Counted from the stretch's first letter, positions 1-8,063 are shown. The stretch is 64,000 nt of DNA from Xanthobacteraceae bacterium (GCA_022844205.1 JALHMF010000003.1:1-64000); one strand, 5' to 3'. Numbers and translations are program-made. The notes: generated from the sequence alone by a model not told the origin.

Positions 1-87
1 GAGCGCTTCTATAATCCGAAGCGCAGACACTCTACGATCGGATATCTGAGCCCGATGGAGTTCGAGCAGAAGGCAGGATTAGCTTAG
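1..87 (+). CDS. IS3-family transposase (OrfB), C-terminal end only
   Basis: The frame is open from base 1 to the TAG at 85-87 and encodes 28 residues. They include FYNPKRRHSTIGYLSPMEFE, the classic C-terminal signature of IS3-family OrfB (DDE integrase-type) transposases. The rest of the gene lies upstream of the window, so it cannot be judged intact or broken. It ends about 30 bp before the presumed IS right end. Family assignment is strong from the motif; the exact IS name is not determinable here. Confidence 0.88.
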   Translation, partial: ERFYNPKRRHSTIGYLSPMEFEQKAGLA

Positions 88-117
88 GCGGGTGTCAACG
101 AAACCGGGTGCAGGCCA
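1..117 (+). mobile_element. Right end of an IS3-family insertion sequence
   Basis: The transposase stop at 87 is followed by a short tail in which GTGTCAACGAAACCGGGTG (92-110) runs on to a GCCA end at 114-117. This resembles the terminal inverted repeats of IS3-group elements, which usually end in CA. The left inverted repeat and target duplication are outside the window, so the exact end at 117 is inferred. Confidence 0.6.
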
Positions 118-326
118 AAGGTACCGCACGTAATTTTTGCATTAAATAATTCGCCCGATGTCTTCGCCACGTAGCAAAGCGCCGCTGTTCCTGAAAAGAA
201 AACCGCCGGAGCATGCCCCCGAGATGAGCGACGCATAATGTTGCAAAGGTCATTCGACGGGTTTCTAAAAATAGTTGCTCGCGGTACAAACTCAGTCCCC
301 CCGCCGAACGGCAAGGAGAAGGTATG

Positions 327-554
327 ATGCCGCATGTCATCATAAAACTTTGGCCAGGAAAGTCGGAAATAGAAAAACAGCGCCTTGCTGATGCAATCAC
401 AGAAACCCTGGTTCAAACGCTCCACTACGGCGCTGACGCGATTTCCGTTGCTATGGAAGAAGTTGAAAGCAGCGATTGGGCGAAAAAGGTTTTTCAGCCT
501 GACATCGTACTAAAAGAGGCAACGCTCTACAAAAAGCCCGGGTATAAGATGTAG
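327..554 (+). CDS. pptA: 4-oxalocrotonate tautomerase family protein, PptA type
   Basis: This 75-residue protein matches the PptA/YdcE subgroup of the tautomerase superfamily in length, in the N-terminal MPHVIIK strand and in the C-terminal KKPGY motif. These enzymes are small cytosolic oligomers that use an N-terminal proline as catalytic base in keto-enol tautomerisation; the physiological substrate is unknown. Two ATGs sit in tandem at 324 and 327. Only the second leaves proline as residue 1 after removal of methionine, and AAGGAGAA at 313-320 is suitably spaced for it, so 327 is chosen. The gene lies alone between an IS end and phage-like genes. It could be cargo or a resident gene. Confidence 0.85.
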   Translation: MPHVIIKLWPGKSEIEKQRLADAITETLVQTLHYGADAISVAMEEVESSDWAKKVFQPDIVLKEATLYKKPGYKM

Positions 555-1043
555 CCGTTGCTCCGATTGTGGGGAAAATCCGCCGCCGTGCTCAAGATGA
601 TAAGCGTTGAAACCGATCGGCGAAGCGCAATTGCCTCTGCCGTATAGGACGCGTGCTTGAGGGCATTCTTGTTACCCTTCGGTGCTCCCGGCGACTATAC
701 GCCGTGCATCCGGCATCGACCGTTCAAAATCGCCAGCCACCGGCACGATTTCGTACACCCTATGTCTGCTAGGGTCAAAAGCGGACATGGCGACAAGTCC
801 ACACGATGCCCGCTTTACCCCCAATAACGGACATTGAGCGGCTACGCATTTCAGCGTTCGGCTGGCCGTTTATGAGTCCACGCCCTAGACGAAACTAGAT
901 GAGGGATAGAAGAGCGAAGCACGGCGGCCCACAAAAGAAAACCGCCCCGGAATGACCGGAACGGCTCTAGGTTTAGATTCCTTACTGTTAGGCATCTCTA
1001 TTTGGTTTCTCGATCTTGTCGAGGTTGCGCTTCGGTAATTTCT
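555..1043. other. 489 bp without a convincing gene
   Basis: No reading frame here has a plausible start and family. The stretch at about 765-835 carries CAAAAGCGGACAT and related GCGGACAT/AACGGACAT pieces, which look like the decayed intergenic repeats common in Bradyrhizobium-like genomes. An inverted pair, CCGCCCCGG and CCGGAACGG, lies near 942-964 downstream of the minus-strand gene that ends at 1044. It might act as that gene's terminator but lacks a clear T-run. Confidence 0.5.
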
Positions 1044-1502
1044 TCATGCCGAAACTCCCGCTTTGTCCAGCTTGCGGAGGGCGGTTTCAATGTTCCGCAA
1101 AATCCAGAAAGCGAACGGCATAGAAAGCGGCTTGCCGCGTTTTGTCTTGATCGAGTCGTCTATCAAGGTATCCGGCCAGAGTTCGACGGAATAGTAATCC
1201 TTCCCGCCGTTTGTGGACACCTGCCCCGCGCTGCAAGCGTTGATATGGGACAGAAGCGCCATAACCCCGCCCATGGTAGTCGGCACCACGTTGGCCAGCG
1301 CGGCGGCGGCATTTGTTTCCAAGCGGCAAGCCCGCGTCGTTTTCTTGTGCGCGGCCTTGTTGCTTTGTTCGGGCAGCTCCGACGAAACCTCGAGCGCGGC
1401 GCCCCATGCCCGGTAAGCCTCAAGGTGGGCCATGATTGCGGAATAGACCGGATCGACTTTCGCGGGGCGCTTTGCCTTTGTATTCTTTCCCTTAGCCTTC
1501 AT
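1044..1502 (-). CDS. Conserved hypothetical protein of rhizobial accessory regions
   Basis: This 152-residue protein begins with a Lys-rich tail (MKAKGKNTKAKRPAK). The body, YSAIMAHLEAYRAW...ALANVVPTTMGGVMALL..., resembles uncharacterised proteins often seen in Bradyrhizobium and relatives: helical, with a conserved VPTTMxGV(M/I)ALL segment. No function is known to me. It is the only minus-strand gene of the element and is divergent from the ribbon-helix-helix gene at 1601, an arrangement typical of a phage-like regulatory switch. The 98 bp between them would hold both promoters. Confidence 0.7.
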   Translation of the reverse strand: MKAKGKNTKAKRPAKVDPVYSAIMAHLEAYRAWGAALEVSSELPEQSNKAAHKKTTRACRLETNAAAALANVVPTTMGGVMALLSHINACSAGQVSTNGGKDYYSVELWPDTLIDDSIKTKRGKPLSMPFAFWILRNIETALRKLDKAGVSA

Positions 1503-1582
1503 GTGGCTACTCCCATTTGAGGGTTAGGCCCGTTTCGGTGTTAGCGCACCGAGGCGGGCCGCTTGTTTTGCAAGCTGAATAA

Positions 1583-1627
1583 AGGTATAACCTATATATA
1601 ATGGCGTCAAGAAAAAAGGTTATACCT
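1583..1627. promoter_or_regulatory. 11-bp perfect inverted repeat flanking a consensus -10 box
   Basis: AGGTATAACCT at 1583-1593 is the exact reverse complement of AGGTTATACCT at 1617-1627; the arms are separated by 23 bp. The spacer contains a perfect TATAAT at 1597-1602. A dimer or tetramer bound to both arms would cover the promoter, so this reads as an autoregulatory operator for the small DNA-binding protein encoded across it. Operator function is inferred; the repeat itself is plain in the sequence. Confidence 0.75.
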
Positions 1628-1798
1628 AAAAAGAGGCGCGGTCGGCCCGCAACGGGGAAAGACCCCTTGCGAGCGATCCGCATGTCCTATGTGCAATCGT
1701 CCGCAATCGAGGCTTGGGCGAAGAAGCAGGCGGATAAGCCTTCATGGTCGGAAGCGGTCAGGCGTCTGGTGGCTTATGCCTTGGAGAAACTTAATTGA
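1601..1798 (+). CDS. Small ribbon-helix-helix-like DNA-binding protein
   Basis: This is a 65-residue basic protein. It starts with KKVIPKKRRGRPATGK, which includes an AT-hook-like RGRP core. It continues with a strand-helix-helix pattern (LRAIRMSYV, then SSAIEAWAKKQ, then SWSEAVRRLVAYALEKL) typical of Arc/MetJ-type repressors. The ATG at 1601 overlaps a perfect -10 box and has no ribosome binding site. If that promoter is used, the true start is probably TTG 1667 (GGGGAAAG upstream) or ATG 1682, giving a 38-43 residue ribbon-helix-helix core. Its role as repressor of the flanking operator is inferred. Confidence 0.65.
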   Translation: MASRKKVIPKKRRGRPATGKDPLRAIRMSYVQSSAIEAWAKKQADKPSWSEAVRRLVAYALEKLN

Positions 1799-2007
1799 AC
1801 GAAAGGCCCAAAGCGGTCGAACTAGCCGCCACGATCCAGCAGAGCATGGACGCGCTGGTAGCCGAGCTGGCGGCACATGAGCGGGACTTATTGCCCCCGA
1901 TTCTGGAAATGGTCATTGTCGGGGCTGCACGGGCGGGCGGTAACAGGCAGCAGCGAGAACTATACTGGATTGCTGACGAGGCTCTGAGACGGACCGCGAA
2001 GCGATAG
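1795..2007 (+). CDS. Small hypothetical protein, element operon
   Basis: A 70-residue protein, largely helical and acidic in its N-terminal half (LAATIQQSMDALVAELAAHERDLL), with a basic C-terminus. It starts at a TTG that shares bases with the TGA stop of the preceding gene (TTGA) and has GGAGAA at 1783-1788 as ribosome binding site, so translational coupling is likely. I recognise no family. The tight packing with its neighbours argues that it is expressed. Confidence 0.6.
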   Translation: MNERPKAVELAATIQQSMDALVAELAAHERDLLPPILEMVIVGAARAGGNRQQRELYWIADEALRRTAKR

Positions 2008-2016
2008 GAGGGTACA

Positions 2017-2268
2017 TTGGGTATCGCGCGAGCGATCAGCGACTTTCTCGACCGCAAAGCCATTGCTGCCTGCGAGGCGAGCCTAACGCCGGGCGAATTG
2101 GCGATATTCAGCCATACGCGCAAGGCGGGGCCGTGGCGCGACGCTTACCGCGTCATCATGCAAGAGCGGGCCTACAACGCAAATGGAGGTCCAGAGCGTG
2201 CCCGCGCTGAAGTTCAAGAGCTATTTGACGCGACGATGGATCAAGAGATAACCCGACGCGGCTCTTAA
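2017..2268 (+). CDS. Small hypothetical protein, element operon
   Basis: An 83-residue protein starting at TTG 2017 behind a strong TAGGAGGG ribosome binding site (2007-2014). It is helical with a mixed charge pattern (GIARAISDFLDRKAIAACEASLTPGELAIF...). No domain is recognised. It follows the previous gene by 9 bp on the same strand and looks like part of one transcript. Confidence 0.6.
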   Translation: MGIARAISDFLDRKAIAACEASLTPGELAIFSHTRKAGPWRDAYRVIMQERAYNANGGPERARAEVQELFDATMDQEITRRGS

Positions 2269-2296
2269 CCGAGAAAAAACCGCCCTTCCACGCGCG

Positions 2297-2590
2297 TTGG
2301 GGACTCTGCGCAACGCGCTCCACCATGCGCCTAGGCGCGGCAGGCCATACATTGGGTCCGAAATGGATTCAAAGGGCTGGCCGAAAATGCGTCGGGATGA
2401 ACTAAAGACAGCGCCGCCGGAAGCGTTCGCCGAAATATCGGCGGTGGCGAATCTCGTCGAGAACGCGATTAGAGCGCGGCGAAAGGTAATTACAACCGCA
2501 ATAATAATCGACTTTGCCGAGGCAAAGCATAAGCGGTTCGCAGCCCCGCCGGTCGCGGCGCTTGAAACCAGGGCGGAGCTTGCGGGATGA
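2297..2590 (+). CDS. Hypothetical protein, element operon (start uncertain)
   Basis: Up to 97 residues from TTG 2297; ATG 2363 is an alternative start and neither has a good ribosome binding site. The N-terminal part contains an RRGRPYIG stretch like an AT-hook, followed by helical, alanine-rich sequence (EISAVANLVENAIRARRKVITTAIIIDFAEAKHKRF). The stop overlaps the ATG of the next gene (ATGA at 2587-2590), which supports a real reading frame at the 3' end. Family unknown. Confidence 0.5.
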   Translation: MGTLRNALHHAPRRGRPYIGSEMDSKGWPKMRRDELKTAPPEAFAEISAVANLVENAIRARRKVITTAIIIDFAEAKHKRFAAPPVAALETRAELAG

Positions 2591-3039
2591 ACGCTGCTCG
2601 CCGCAAAAGTTTGTCTCCCAAACAAACGCCCGAGGCGGCGCAAGTCGCGCCGCCCCGCGTGCGGATCGAGCTTTCAAGCGACTGGTATTTGTCGCCAACG
2701 GGACCGCACTACACATTAGAAAATGTGCTTTTGCACATTCTCAATCCGAAAACCGGCGGGCCGGAAAAAATAACGAGTGCCCCCGGCGGCGGCATCGCAG
2801 AAGAAAATCCTATCCAGCTCGCCCGCGCCAATATGCGGTTAGAGCTTTACGCACCTGTTCCGTATCGAGCGCGGCTGACGCAGCGTGACGGCACGGAAAT
2901 TTATTCGTGGACAGTAAACGGAAAACAAAACGGCGTTGACCCAGGAGCTTCGGTTAGTCCCGTAGCCAAAGAGGTTAAACGCAAAACCGAAAATGTGCGG
3001 CCCGCTTCATCGCAGGGAACGCCGAAGGGACAAAAATGA
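2587..3039 (+). CDS. Hypothetical protein upstream of phage scaffold-like gene
   Basis: A 150-residue protein that overlaps both neighbours by ATGA. The central part (about residues 30-110) is rich in short beta-like segments (VRIELSSDWYLSPTGPHYTLENVLLHILN...; RLTQRDGTEIYSWTVNGK). The tail is Lys/Pro/Ser-rich and probably disordered. No family is recognised. Its position directly before virion-like genes suggests a phage structural or packaging accessory, but that rests on position alone. Confidence 0.55.
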   Translation: MNAARRKSLSPKQTPEAAQVAPPRVRIELSSDWYLSPTGPHYTLENVLLHILNPKTGGPEKITSAPGGGIAEENPIQLARANMRLELYAPVPYRARLTQRDGTEIYSWTVNGKQNGVDPGASVSPVAKEVKRKTENVRPASSQGTPKGQK

Positions 3040-3851
3040 CAGACGGAATCGAAGGCGCGCAAGCCGGTAACACGGGGGCCGCCACGGATACGCAACCGCA
3101 AACGGGCGCGGGAGAAAGCACCGGAGACTTGGACGCCAATACTGGCGAGAACCCTCCAAGCCAGGAACGCGACAGGATCGGAGATTCTGACGAGTTCGAT
3201 AAAACATATGAGCGCAAGCTGGCAGAGAAAGACGACATTACGGATTATGTCGAGTTCCAGAAAGACGAGGAACAGGCGGAGCGAGAGGACAAGGAAAATC
3301 AGGAGCGCGGCAAGCGGCCTTCGCGCAATCAGCGCCTAAAGCGAAAAATGGAGGCGCTGAGTGCGGAGCTGGAATATGTGAAGGCCAGCGGCGATCCGAA
3401 CATGCAGAGCCATATCCGAAAGGTTGGCGCGTTTGAGGCGCGTGTCGAAAGTGTGCGGGATCAACTGCCTGACTTTGACGTAACGATCCAGGCGGCGGGT
3501 GACGCGCAAATTTCCCCTCCCGTTGCGGCCTTAGTGCTTGAAAGTAAGCAAGGCCCGCGTCTTGCGTATGAACTTGCGAAAGACCCGCAACTTTTGGATT
3601 ATTTGAATTCGCTTCCAGAGCGGGAAGCCGCAATCGCAATCGGGCGTGCCGAACAATACCTGGCTGGGCACCAAGGCGGGGCCGCCCCCAGCGCGCGTGC
3701 CGAGCCGCGCACCGTCACTAAAGCACCGCGCCCATTTAAGCCACTCACGGGAGGCGGGGCAGCGCCTTCAAAAGGTTTGGCTGAGTTGGCGAATAAAGAC
3801 GACATTTCCGAATATGCGAAGCAGCGAGATGGACAACGGCGAGATAGATAA
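3036..3851 (+). CDS. Phage scaffold/capsid-assembly-like protein
   Basis: A 271-residue acidic protein with a low-complexity N-terminus (Gly/Thr/Gln/Asp-rich, about residues 1-60). A charged coiled-coil follows (about 75-120, RKMEALSAELEYVKA). Next comes the block QLPDFD..., VLESKQGPRLAYELAKDPQL..LPEREAAIAIGR, ending near residue 205. That last block resembles the S.HGPELAYYLAKNP...LSP..A..EIGRLEA pattern of uncharacterised scaffold-like proteins in podovirus and prophage cassettes. A scaffold would assemble the procapsid and leave before DNA entry. No major capsid gene is visible beside it, which is unusual. Confidence 0.6.
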   Translation: MTDGIEGAQAGNTGAATDTQPQTGAGESTGDLDANTGENPPSQERDRIGDSDEFDKTYERKLAEKDDITDYVEFQKDEEQAEREDKENQERGKRPSRNQRLKRKMEALSAELEYVKASGDPNMQSHIRKVGAFEARVESVRDQLPDFDVTIQAAGDAQISPPVAALVLESKQGPRLAYELAKDPQLLDYLNSLPEREAAIAIGRAEQYLAGHQGGAAPSARAEPRTVTKAPRPFKPLTGGGAAPSKGLAELANKDDISEYAKQRDGQRRDR

Positions 3852-4786
3852 TGGCAGAAATAAATTGGAATTTGGTTGGCAAGCTCGATCCGTGGGGATC
3901 GTTCGTCGAAGGGCGTAAAGACGCAGCGCTCTTTGAGGCGATGACTGGACGCAAGCGCGCGGGCGAATTGGCGGCGCAAGGCGACCTCCAAGGCGCGGCG
4001 GCGGAAGCAATGCGCGTTGGCGATACGCAAACGGCTACCCGGCTGTATGACGTTATTCGCGGCGACAAGCGCGATGCGCTCGAAACACGGCGACACGATG
4101 AATCCATTGGCCTGCAGCGCGAGAAGTTCGCGGCCGATCAGGATTACCGAACGCAAAGCCTTGGCGTGCAACGCGATGGACAGAACAAAGAGCCGGACAC
4201 TATTCGGACCATGCGGGCGATGGGCATTGACCCGCGTTCCCCGGAAGCGCGCGGTTACGTCAAGCAGCCTGGTAACACGGGTTTCAGCGATACGGCGGAC
4301 TTGCGGAAAGAGATTCGCGCCCTGCCGAGCTACAAGGCAATGGCAGAGGTCGCACCACGGTATGACTCAATGACGGCAGCGGCGCAGCGTGACAATCGCG
4401 CGTCCGACGTTTCGCTTGTGTTTGGCCTGATGAAGACCCTTGATCCGACGAGCGTAGTGCGCGAATCCGAAGTGAGCATGGCGCAGAATGTCGCCACGCT
4501 CCCCGAGCAATACCGCGCACAAGTTCAATCATTCCTGACCGGCAAGGGAAGGCTGGCACCCGAGGTCCGGCAAGCAATCCTTGCGGAAGCAAAGGGCGCA
4601 CTGGATTCCTACGTAACCGCCTACGACCGCGACGTGGCGCAATACCGAAATATCGTCGGCAGCTCAGGGCTTCGCGAGGATTTGGTTATCCCGTCATTCG
4701 GAATGCCGCAGCGAGCGGGTGCGACCCCACAGTTCAACCCCGCCGATTTGCAAGCCGAAGCGCGTCGGCGCGGACTGATTAAGTAG
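3851..4786 (+). CDS. Phage internal virion/DNA-ejection-like protein
   Basis: A 311-residue, Ala/Arg/Gln-rich helical protein whose start overlaps the previous stop (TAATG). Residues about 185-240 (SLVFGLMKTLDPTSVVRESE, then a helix, then FLTGKGRLAPEVRQAIL) match a pattern I associate with internal or ejection proteins of podoviruses and related prophages: (Y/F)xxMKxLDPxSVVRE followed by a G(K/E)xL(S/A)PExRxxIL helix. The N-terminal part has TPR-like repeats (ELAAQGDLQGAAAEAMRVGDTQTATRLYDVI). It probably acts with the large protein at 5826 in a virion. Function is inferred from family resemblance and context. Confidence 0.6.
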   Translation: MAEINWNLVGKLDPWGSFVEGRKDAALFEAMTGRKRAGELAAQGDLQGAAAEAMRVGDTQTATRLYDVIRGDKRDALETRRHDESIGLQREKFAADQDYRTQSLGVQRDGQNKEPDTIRTMRAMGIDPRSPEARGYVKQPGNTGFSDTADLRKEIRALPSYKAMAEVAPRYDSMTAAAQRDNRASDVSLVFGLMKTLDPTSVVRESEVSMAQNVATLPEQYRAQVQSFLTGKGRLAPEVRQAILAEAKGALDSYVTAYDRDVAQYRNIVGSSGLREDLVIPSFGMPQRAGATPQFNPADLQAEARRRGLIK

Positions 4787-4795
4787 GTGCAGACC

Positions 4796-5062
4796 GTGGC
4801 TAAGTCCAAAGACGATAACAAGAAAACGGACACCCTATCCCCCCAGGGGGAGGTGAAGCTATCGACGCTCGCAGAGGTGCGGGCGGAAATGGCGCGCATG
4901 TATCGCTTGGCGCTTAAGCGGACCATAGCGGCAGAGGAAGCCACCAAATACGTTTACATCCTGCGCGAAATTCGGGCCTGCATTGAAAGCGGCACGCTTG
5001 AAGACGTGCAAGCACAGCTCGCGGCGCTCTCTGCAAAGATGGAGGCGCGGCGTGGAAACTGA
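4796..5062 (+). CDS. Small helical hypothetical protein
   Basis: About 88 residues from GTG 4796, which has AGG at 4784-4786 at suitable spacing; GTG 4787 directly follows the previous stop and is less likely. The first 25 residues are Lys/Asp/Ser-rich. The remainder (LAEVRAEMARMYRLALKRTIAAEEATKYVYILREIRACIE) is one long helical region resembling small proteins that sit near terminase or structural genes in rhizobial prophages. No function is assigned. Confidence 0.55.
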   Translation: MAKSKDDNKKTDTLSPQGEVKLSTLAEVRAEMARMYRLALKRTIAAEEATKYVYILREIRACIESGTLEDVQAQLAALSAKMEARRGN

Positions 5063-5231
5063 GTGGACTCGCCTGGTCGAATTGGTCCGGCTGGCGAATG
5101 AGCAACAGAAAGAGATTAACGAGACGCGCGTTCTGATTGAGGATTGCGTGAACGATGGCGACCCGGTTCTAGCGGAATTTCTCGCGGAGAATCTTGTGCT
5201 GCGATTGATGGGGGAATCCCGTGGTCACTAG
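5052..5231 (+). CDS. Small helical hypothetical protein
   Basis: 59 residues from GTG 5052 behind GGAGGCG (5041-5047), overlapping the previous gene by 11 bp and the next by 11 bp. Sequence: VETEWTRLVELVRLANEQQ and onward, almost entirely helical and acidic. A longer reading from 4983 in this frame is unlikely because it would overlap the preceding gene heavily. Unknown function. Confidence 0.5.
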   Translation: METEWTRLVELVRLANEQQKEINETRVLIEDCVNDGDPVLAEFLAENLVLRLMGESRGH

Positions 5232-5829
5232 GGCGGCGATCAAAAAGCTACAGGATGAAACCGAGGCGCTTTCCATCATGATGGGGGCGAGTGGCCCCGG
5301 ACTTGTCTATGTGTTTTGTCCTGAATGGCTGGATTCGGCAGAAGTGAAAGCCGCGCATATCGAATTGTACCCAGAGACGGAGGGCGCAAAGACCTTTGTT
5401 GTCGGGGGACTATTTGGAGGGGTCAGCCAGTCATCCGATGCTTTCCGGCTAGTCGTGCAACGGCAGAATGAAACTCACGGGATCGAGGCTGCCAATCGGT
5501 TGCGCGTTAAATATCAACTCGCCCGCGAAATTGGGAGGCTACCAAAATACAGCGGAATTACTGGCCCGCGTTGTGTCGCATATGGCATCGGCGCACTTTG
5601 CGAAGCTTTCGGTCTTGGCGAGGCGTATGCCCGGAAAGTCCTGACGGGTGCCGGTATCGACTTGCGCGATCCATTCAATGATGACGGGTTCTTAGAGGGC
5701 ATGGAGCAAACCCGTAAGTTCAATTGCGGCTCGGCTGAAAAGTTTGCAGCTATCACCCTGCCGGGACCGTCCAATCTCCACAAGCACGAAGACGCGCTGG
5801 CGATCCTCGCCGCCGAGGGTCACGCATGA
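5221..5829 (+). CDS. Hypothetical protein, element operon
   Basis: A 202-residue protein from GTG 5221 with GGGGGAA upstream as ribosome binding site. It has a mixed alpha/beta N-terminal half (GPGLVYVFCPEWLDSAEV...FVVGGLFGGV) and a helical C-terminal half with an HTH-like stretch (ALCEAFGLGEAYARKVLTGA). I do not recognise the family. It overlaps the next gene by ATGA and is flanked by virion-like genes. Confidence 0.55.
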   Translation: MVTRAAIKKLQDETEALSIMMGASGPGLVYVFCPEWLDSAEVKAAHIELYPETEGAKTFVVGGLFGGVSQSSDAFRLVVQRQNETHGIEAANRLRVKYQLAREIGRLPKYSGITGPRCVAYGIGALCEAFGLGEAYARKVLTGAGIDLRDPFNDDGFLEGMEQTRKFNCGSAEKFAAITLPGPSNLHKHEDALAILAAEGHA

Positions 5830-7829
5830 ATCTGGAATCTCTTACCAACGAACAGATCATGGGGCTCTTGCAGCAATCGCAAGCGCCACAAACTCCGCAG
5901 CCGTCACGGGGCGGGGTGGTTTCCGATCTATCGGACGATGAATTGCTTACGCTCCTAAAGAGCGGCGGCAACCGCGGAAACTCGCACGATCCGTCGAACA
6001 GCAGCCTTCGCGACGGCACGGCGGACACAAACGGCGAACCGATACAGGCATCGGCTGCGGGAACGGCGGGCGATGTTGCGACACAGCTAGGCTATGGGCT
6101 TGTCGAGGGCGCGGCTTCTATTCCTGGCCTACAGGGCGACGTTCGCGGATTGATTGACGCTGGAATTGATTGGGGCGCTGAGAAACTTGGCTTTGCGCCG
6201 CGCGGCCCGCGTCCGTCACCAATGGCCCCGACGACGCGCGACGTTCTAAACGCAATCAAGCCGATCACTGGCGAAATGCCAGCTTCCGATTCACTCGCGG
6301 GACAATACGCCCGCACTACTGGACAATTTGCGACTGGCGCACTGGCACCGGGCGGCGCGGCTCGCAGGGTTATCGGTGGCGTTATGGCCCCGGCATTTGC
6401 ATCCGAGACGGCAGGGCAGATTGCGCCGGAAGGATGGGAAAACGCTTTCAGGATTGGCGGGGGCATCGCTGGCGGACTTGCTGGCGGCATCCGAACGCCG
6501 CCGCTTGGATCGAACGCGAGGGCGGATCAAATTGTTGGCGATATGCTCACGCCGCAAGCGCAAGCAACGCTGCGAGAGCTTGGCCCCGACGCCTTCCTTT
6601 TGGAGGCAAATCCGACGCTGCAACAGACGGCGCAGGGCGTTGTGCAGCGGCCCGGCTCCGCATCCGAACAACTCAGAACCGCTGTAACGGATCGTCACTT
6701 AGGAACGCCTGAAAGATTACAGAGCGATATTCGCGCTACTTTGGGGCCGCCGGTTGCGCCTTCTCGTGTTGAATTGCGGATCAGGGAAGCACAGCGAGAG
6801 CTTGGCCCCGACTACACGGCGGCGGTTAGAGATATGCCGAGCGGCGACGTGCGGCCGATTCTGGACTCGCTGCAACGAGATATTGCCCGCGAGGCCGGCG
6901 CGCCCCGCCGCGCCTTAGATGACATTCGCCAGATGTTCTTTGATCAGCGGCGCTTAAAAACGTCGCCGGAAGAATTGCTAAACATACGGCAAGCGATTGA
7001 CGACATGGCCCCGCGCTTTGAGGGCCAGAACAATGCGCTCCGGTTAATTGGCGAATATCGACAAGCCGTTGACGACGCGATCCGTGCTGCGGCCCCAAGC
7101 GTAAAGGCAGTTGACGCAAGATTTGAAGAACTAGCCCGACAGCGTGACGCTCTGAATCAGGGCGGCCAGGTACTAGCGACCGGCGCGGAAGCGATGCGCC
7201 CTAGCGAGCTGAGACAAGCGATGGCGGGTATGACGCCAGCACAGCAAGCCTCTCTGCGAATGGGAACGCGCGCCGAAATCGACCGGATTCTAGGAACGTC
7301 CGTCTATGACGTGAATGCGATCCGCAACGCGGTTAAGTCCGAAGGCAAATGGAATCACGAAAAGCTGGCGCAAATATTTGGGCGCGCTGAAGCTGACGGC
7401 GTAATGAACGCGGTTGATCGGGAAGCGGCGTTCCGCCGTACCTACAATGACCTGATTGCAAACTCCCAGACGGCTCCACGAATTATCGCGGAGGAAATGA
7501 CGCGCGTTCGCGGGCCAGGCAACATCACGCCGGAAATGGTCGCGGGGATGACCGGAACAATTATGAGTGGCGGCAATCCGATTGCTGGCGCGGCGGCGGC
7601 TACGGCTACGGGTGGCGCGCGTGGACTTTGGCAAGCGGTTACGGCGGGCGGGCAGCGCAGACTTGACCGCGCATTGACCGACCGGCTTGGCGCGACTGGA
7701 CCCAATCGAGATGCACTAGTCCAACAGATGCTGGACGAGCAGGCGGCTAACGCGGCCCGAATGCCAATTGGCGCGGAGTCCGCATTGCGTGCTGCGTTTG
7801 GCTTTCAGGGCGGGCGGCTGAATCAATGA
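5826..7829 (+). CDS. Large phage internal virion/DNA-ejection-like protein
   Basis: A 667-residue protein and the largest gene of the element. The first 60 residues are polar and disordered. Residues about 75-225 are Gly/Ala-rich with amphipathic or hydrophobic helices (GLVEGAASIPGL, AGGIAGGLAGGI), as in membrane-penetrating virion proteins. The remainder is helical, with segments such as NPTLQQTAQGVVQRPGSA, SSVEL-type helices, DDIRQMFF, VDARFEELARQRDALNQGGQ and GTRAEIDRILGTSVYDVNAI. They match a family I know from prophages of rhizobia and other alphaproteobacteria, usually annotated hypothetical or tail/internal protein. The likely role is DNA delivery through the envelope. Capsid and portal partners are absent here. 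Confidence 0.65.
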   Translation: MNLESLTNEQIMGLLQQSQAPQTPQPSRGGVVSDLSDDELLTLLKSGGNRGNSHDPSNSSLRDGTADTNGEPIQASAAGTAGDVATQLGYGLVEGAASIPGLQGDVRGLIDAGIDWGAEKLGFAPRGPRPSPMAPTTRDVLNAIKPITGEMPASDSLAGQYARTTGQFATGALAPGGAARRVIGGVMAPAFASETAGQIAPEGWENAFRIGGGIAGGLAGGIRTPPLGSNARADQIVGDMLTPQAQATLRELGPDAFLLEANPTLQQTAQGVVQRPGSASEQLRTAVTDRHLGTPERLQSDIRATLGPPVAPSRVELRIREAQRELGPDYTAAVRDMPSGDVRPILDSLQRDIAREAGAPRRALDDIRQMFFDQRRLKTSPEELLNIRQAIDDMAPRFEGQNNALRLIGEYRQAVDDAIRAAAPSVKAVDARFEELARQRDALNQGGQVLATGAEAMRPSELRQAMAGMTPAQQASLRMGTRAEIDRILGTSVYDVNAIRNAVKSEGKWNHEKLAQIFGRAEADGVMNAVDREAAFRRTYNDLIANSQTAPRIIAEEMTRVRGPGNITPEMVAGMTGTIMSGGNPIAGAAAATATGGARGLWQAVTAGGQRRLDRALTDRLGATGPNRDALVQQMLDEQAANAARMPIGAESALRAAFGFQGGRLNQ

Positions 7830-8063
7830 AGATGTTCACGTTGTGTTTCACTATATGGAACCGCTAAAAACCGTTTAATCACAATTGCTTACATCGCACT
7901 ATGTTACCCACAAAGCTGGGGGTTGTGGGGACAACACGTGCGCTAGAACGACGGATTCCGGCGCAAGTCTCTATGATTCAAAGGCGGCTAGGGTAGCTCC
8001 CGAACACCGGTTTGCACTGACCGGGTGCCGCTACTTTCCCCACAGTGCGCGAAAGTGCGACGC
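7830..8063. other. Non-coding gap between the virion-like block and the 3' block
   Basis: No supported gene. An inverted pair, CCCACA at about 7909 and TGTGGG at about 7924, encloses a G-rich loop. A further CCCCACA lies near 8038. The composition is less GC-rich than the flanking genes. This could hold a terminator and promoter separating two transcription units, but no clear consensus was seen. Confidence 0.4.

Noticed and set aside
84-425. Minus-strand open frames of 101-113 codons at the left edge
   Set aside because: They overlap the IS end and run antisense to pptA, which has a clear family match; no family signal of their own.
1002-1520. Plus-strand frames of 172 and 67 codons opposite the gene at 1044-1502
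   Set aside because: They are antisense shadows of a gene whose protein resembles known rhizobial hypotheticals.
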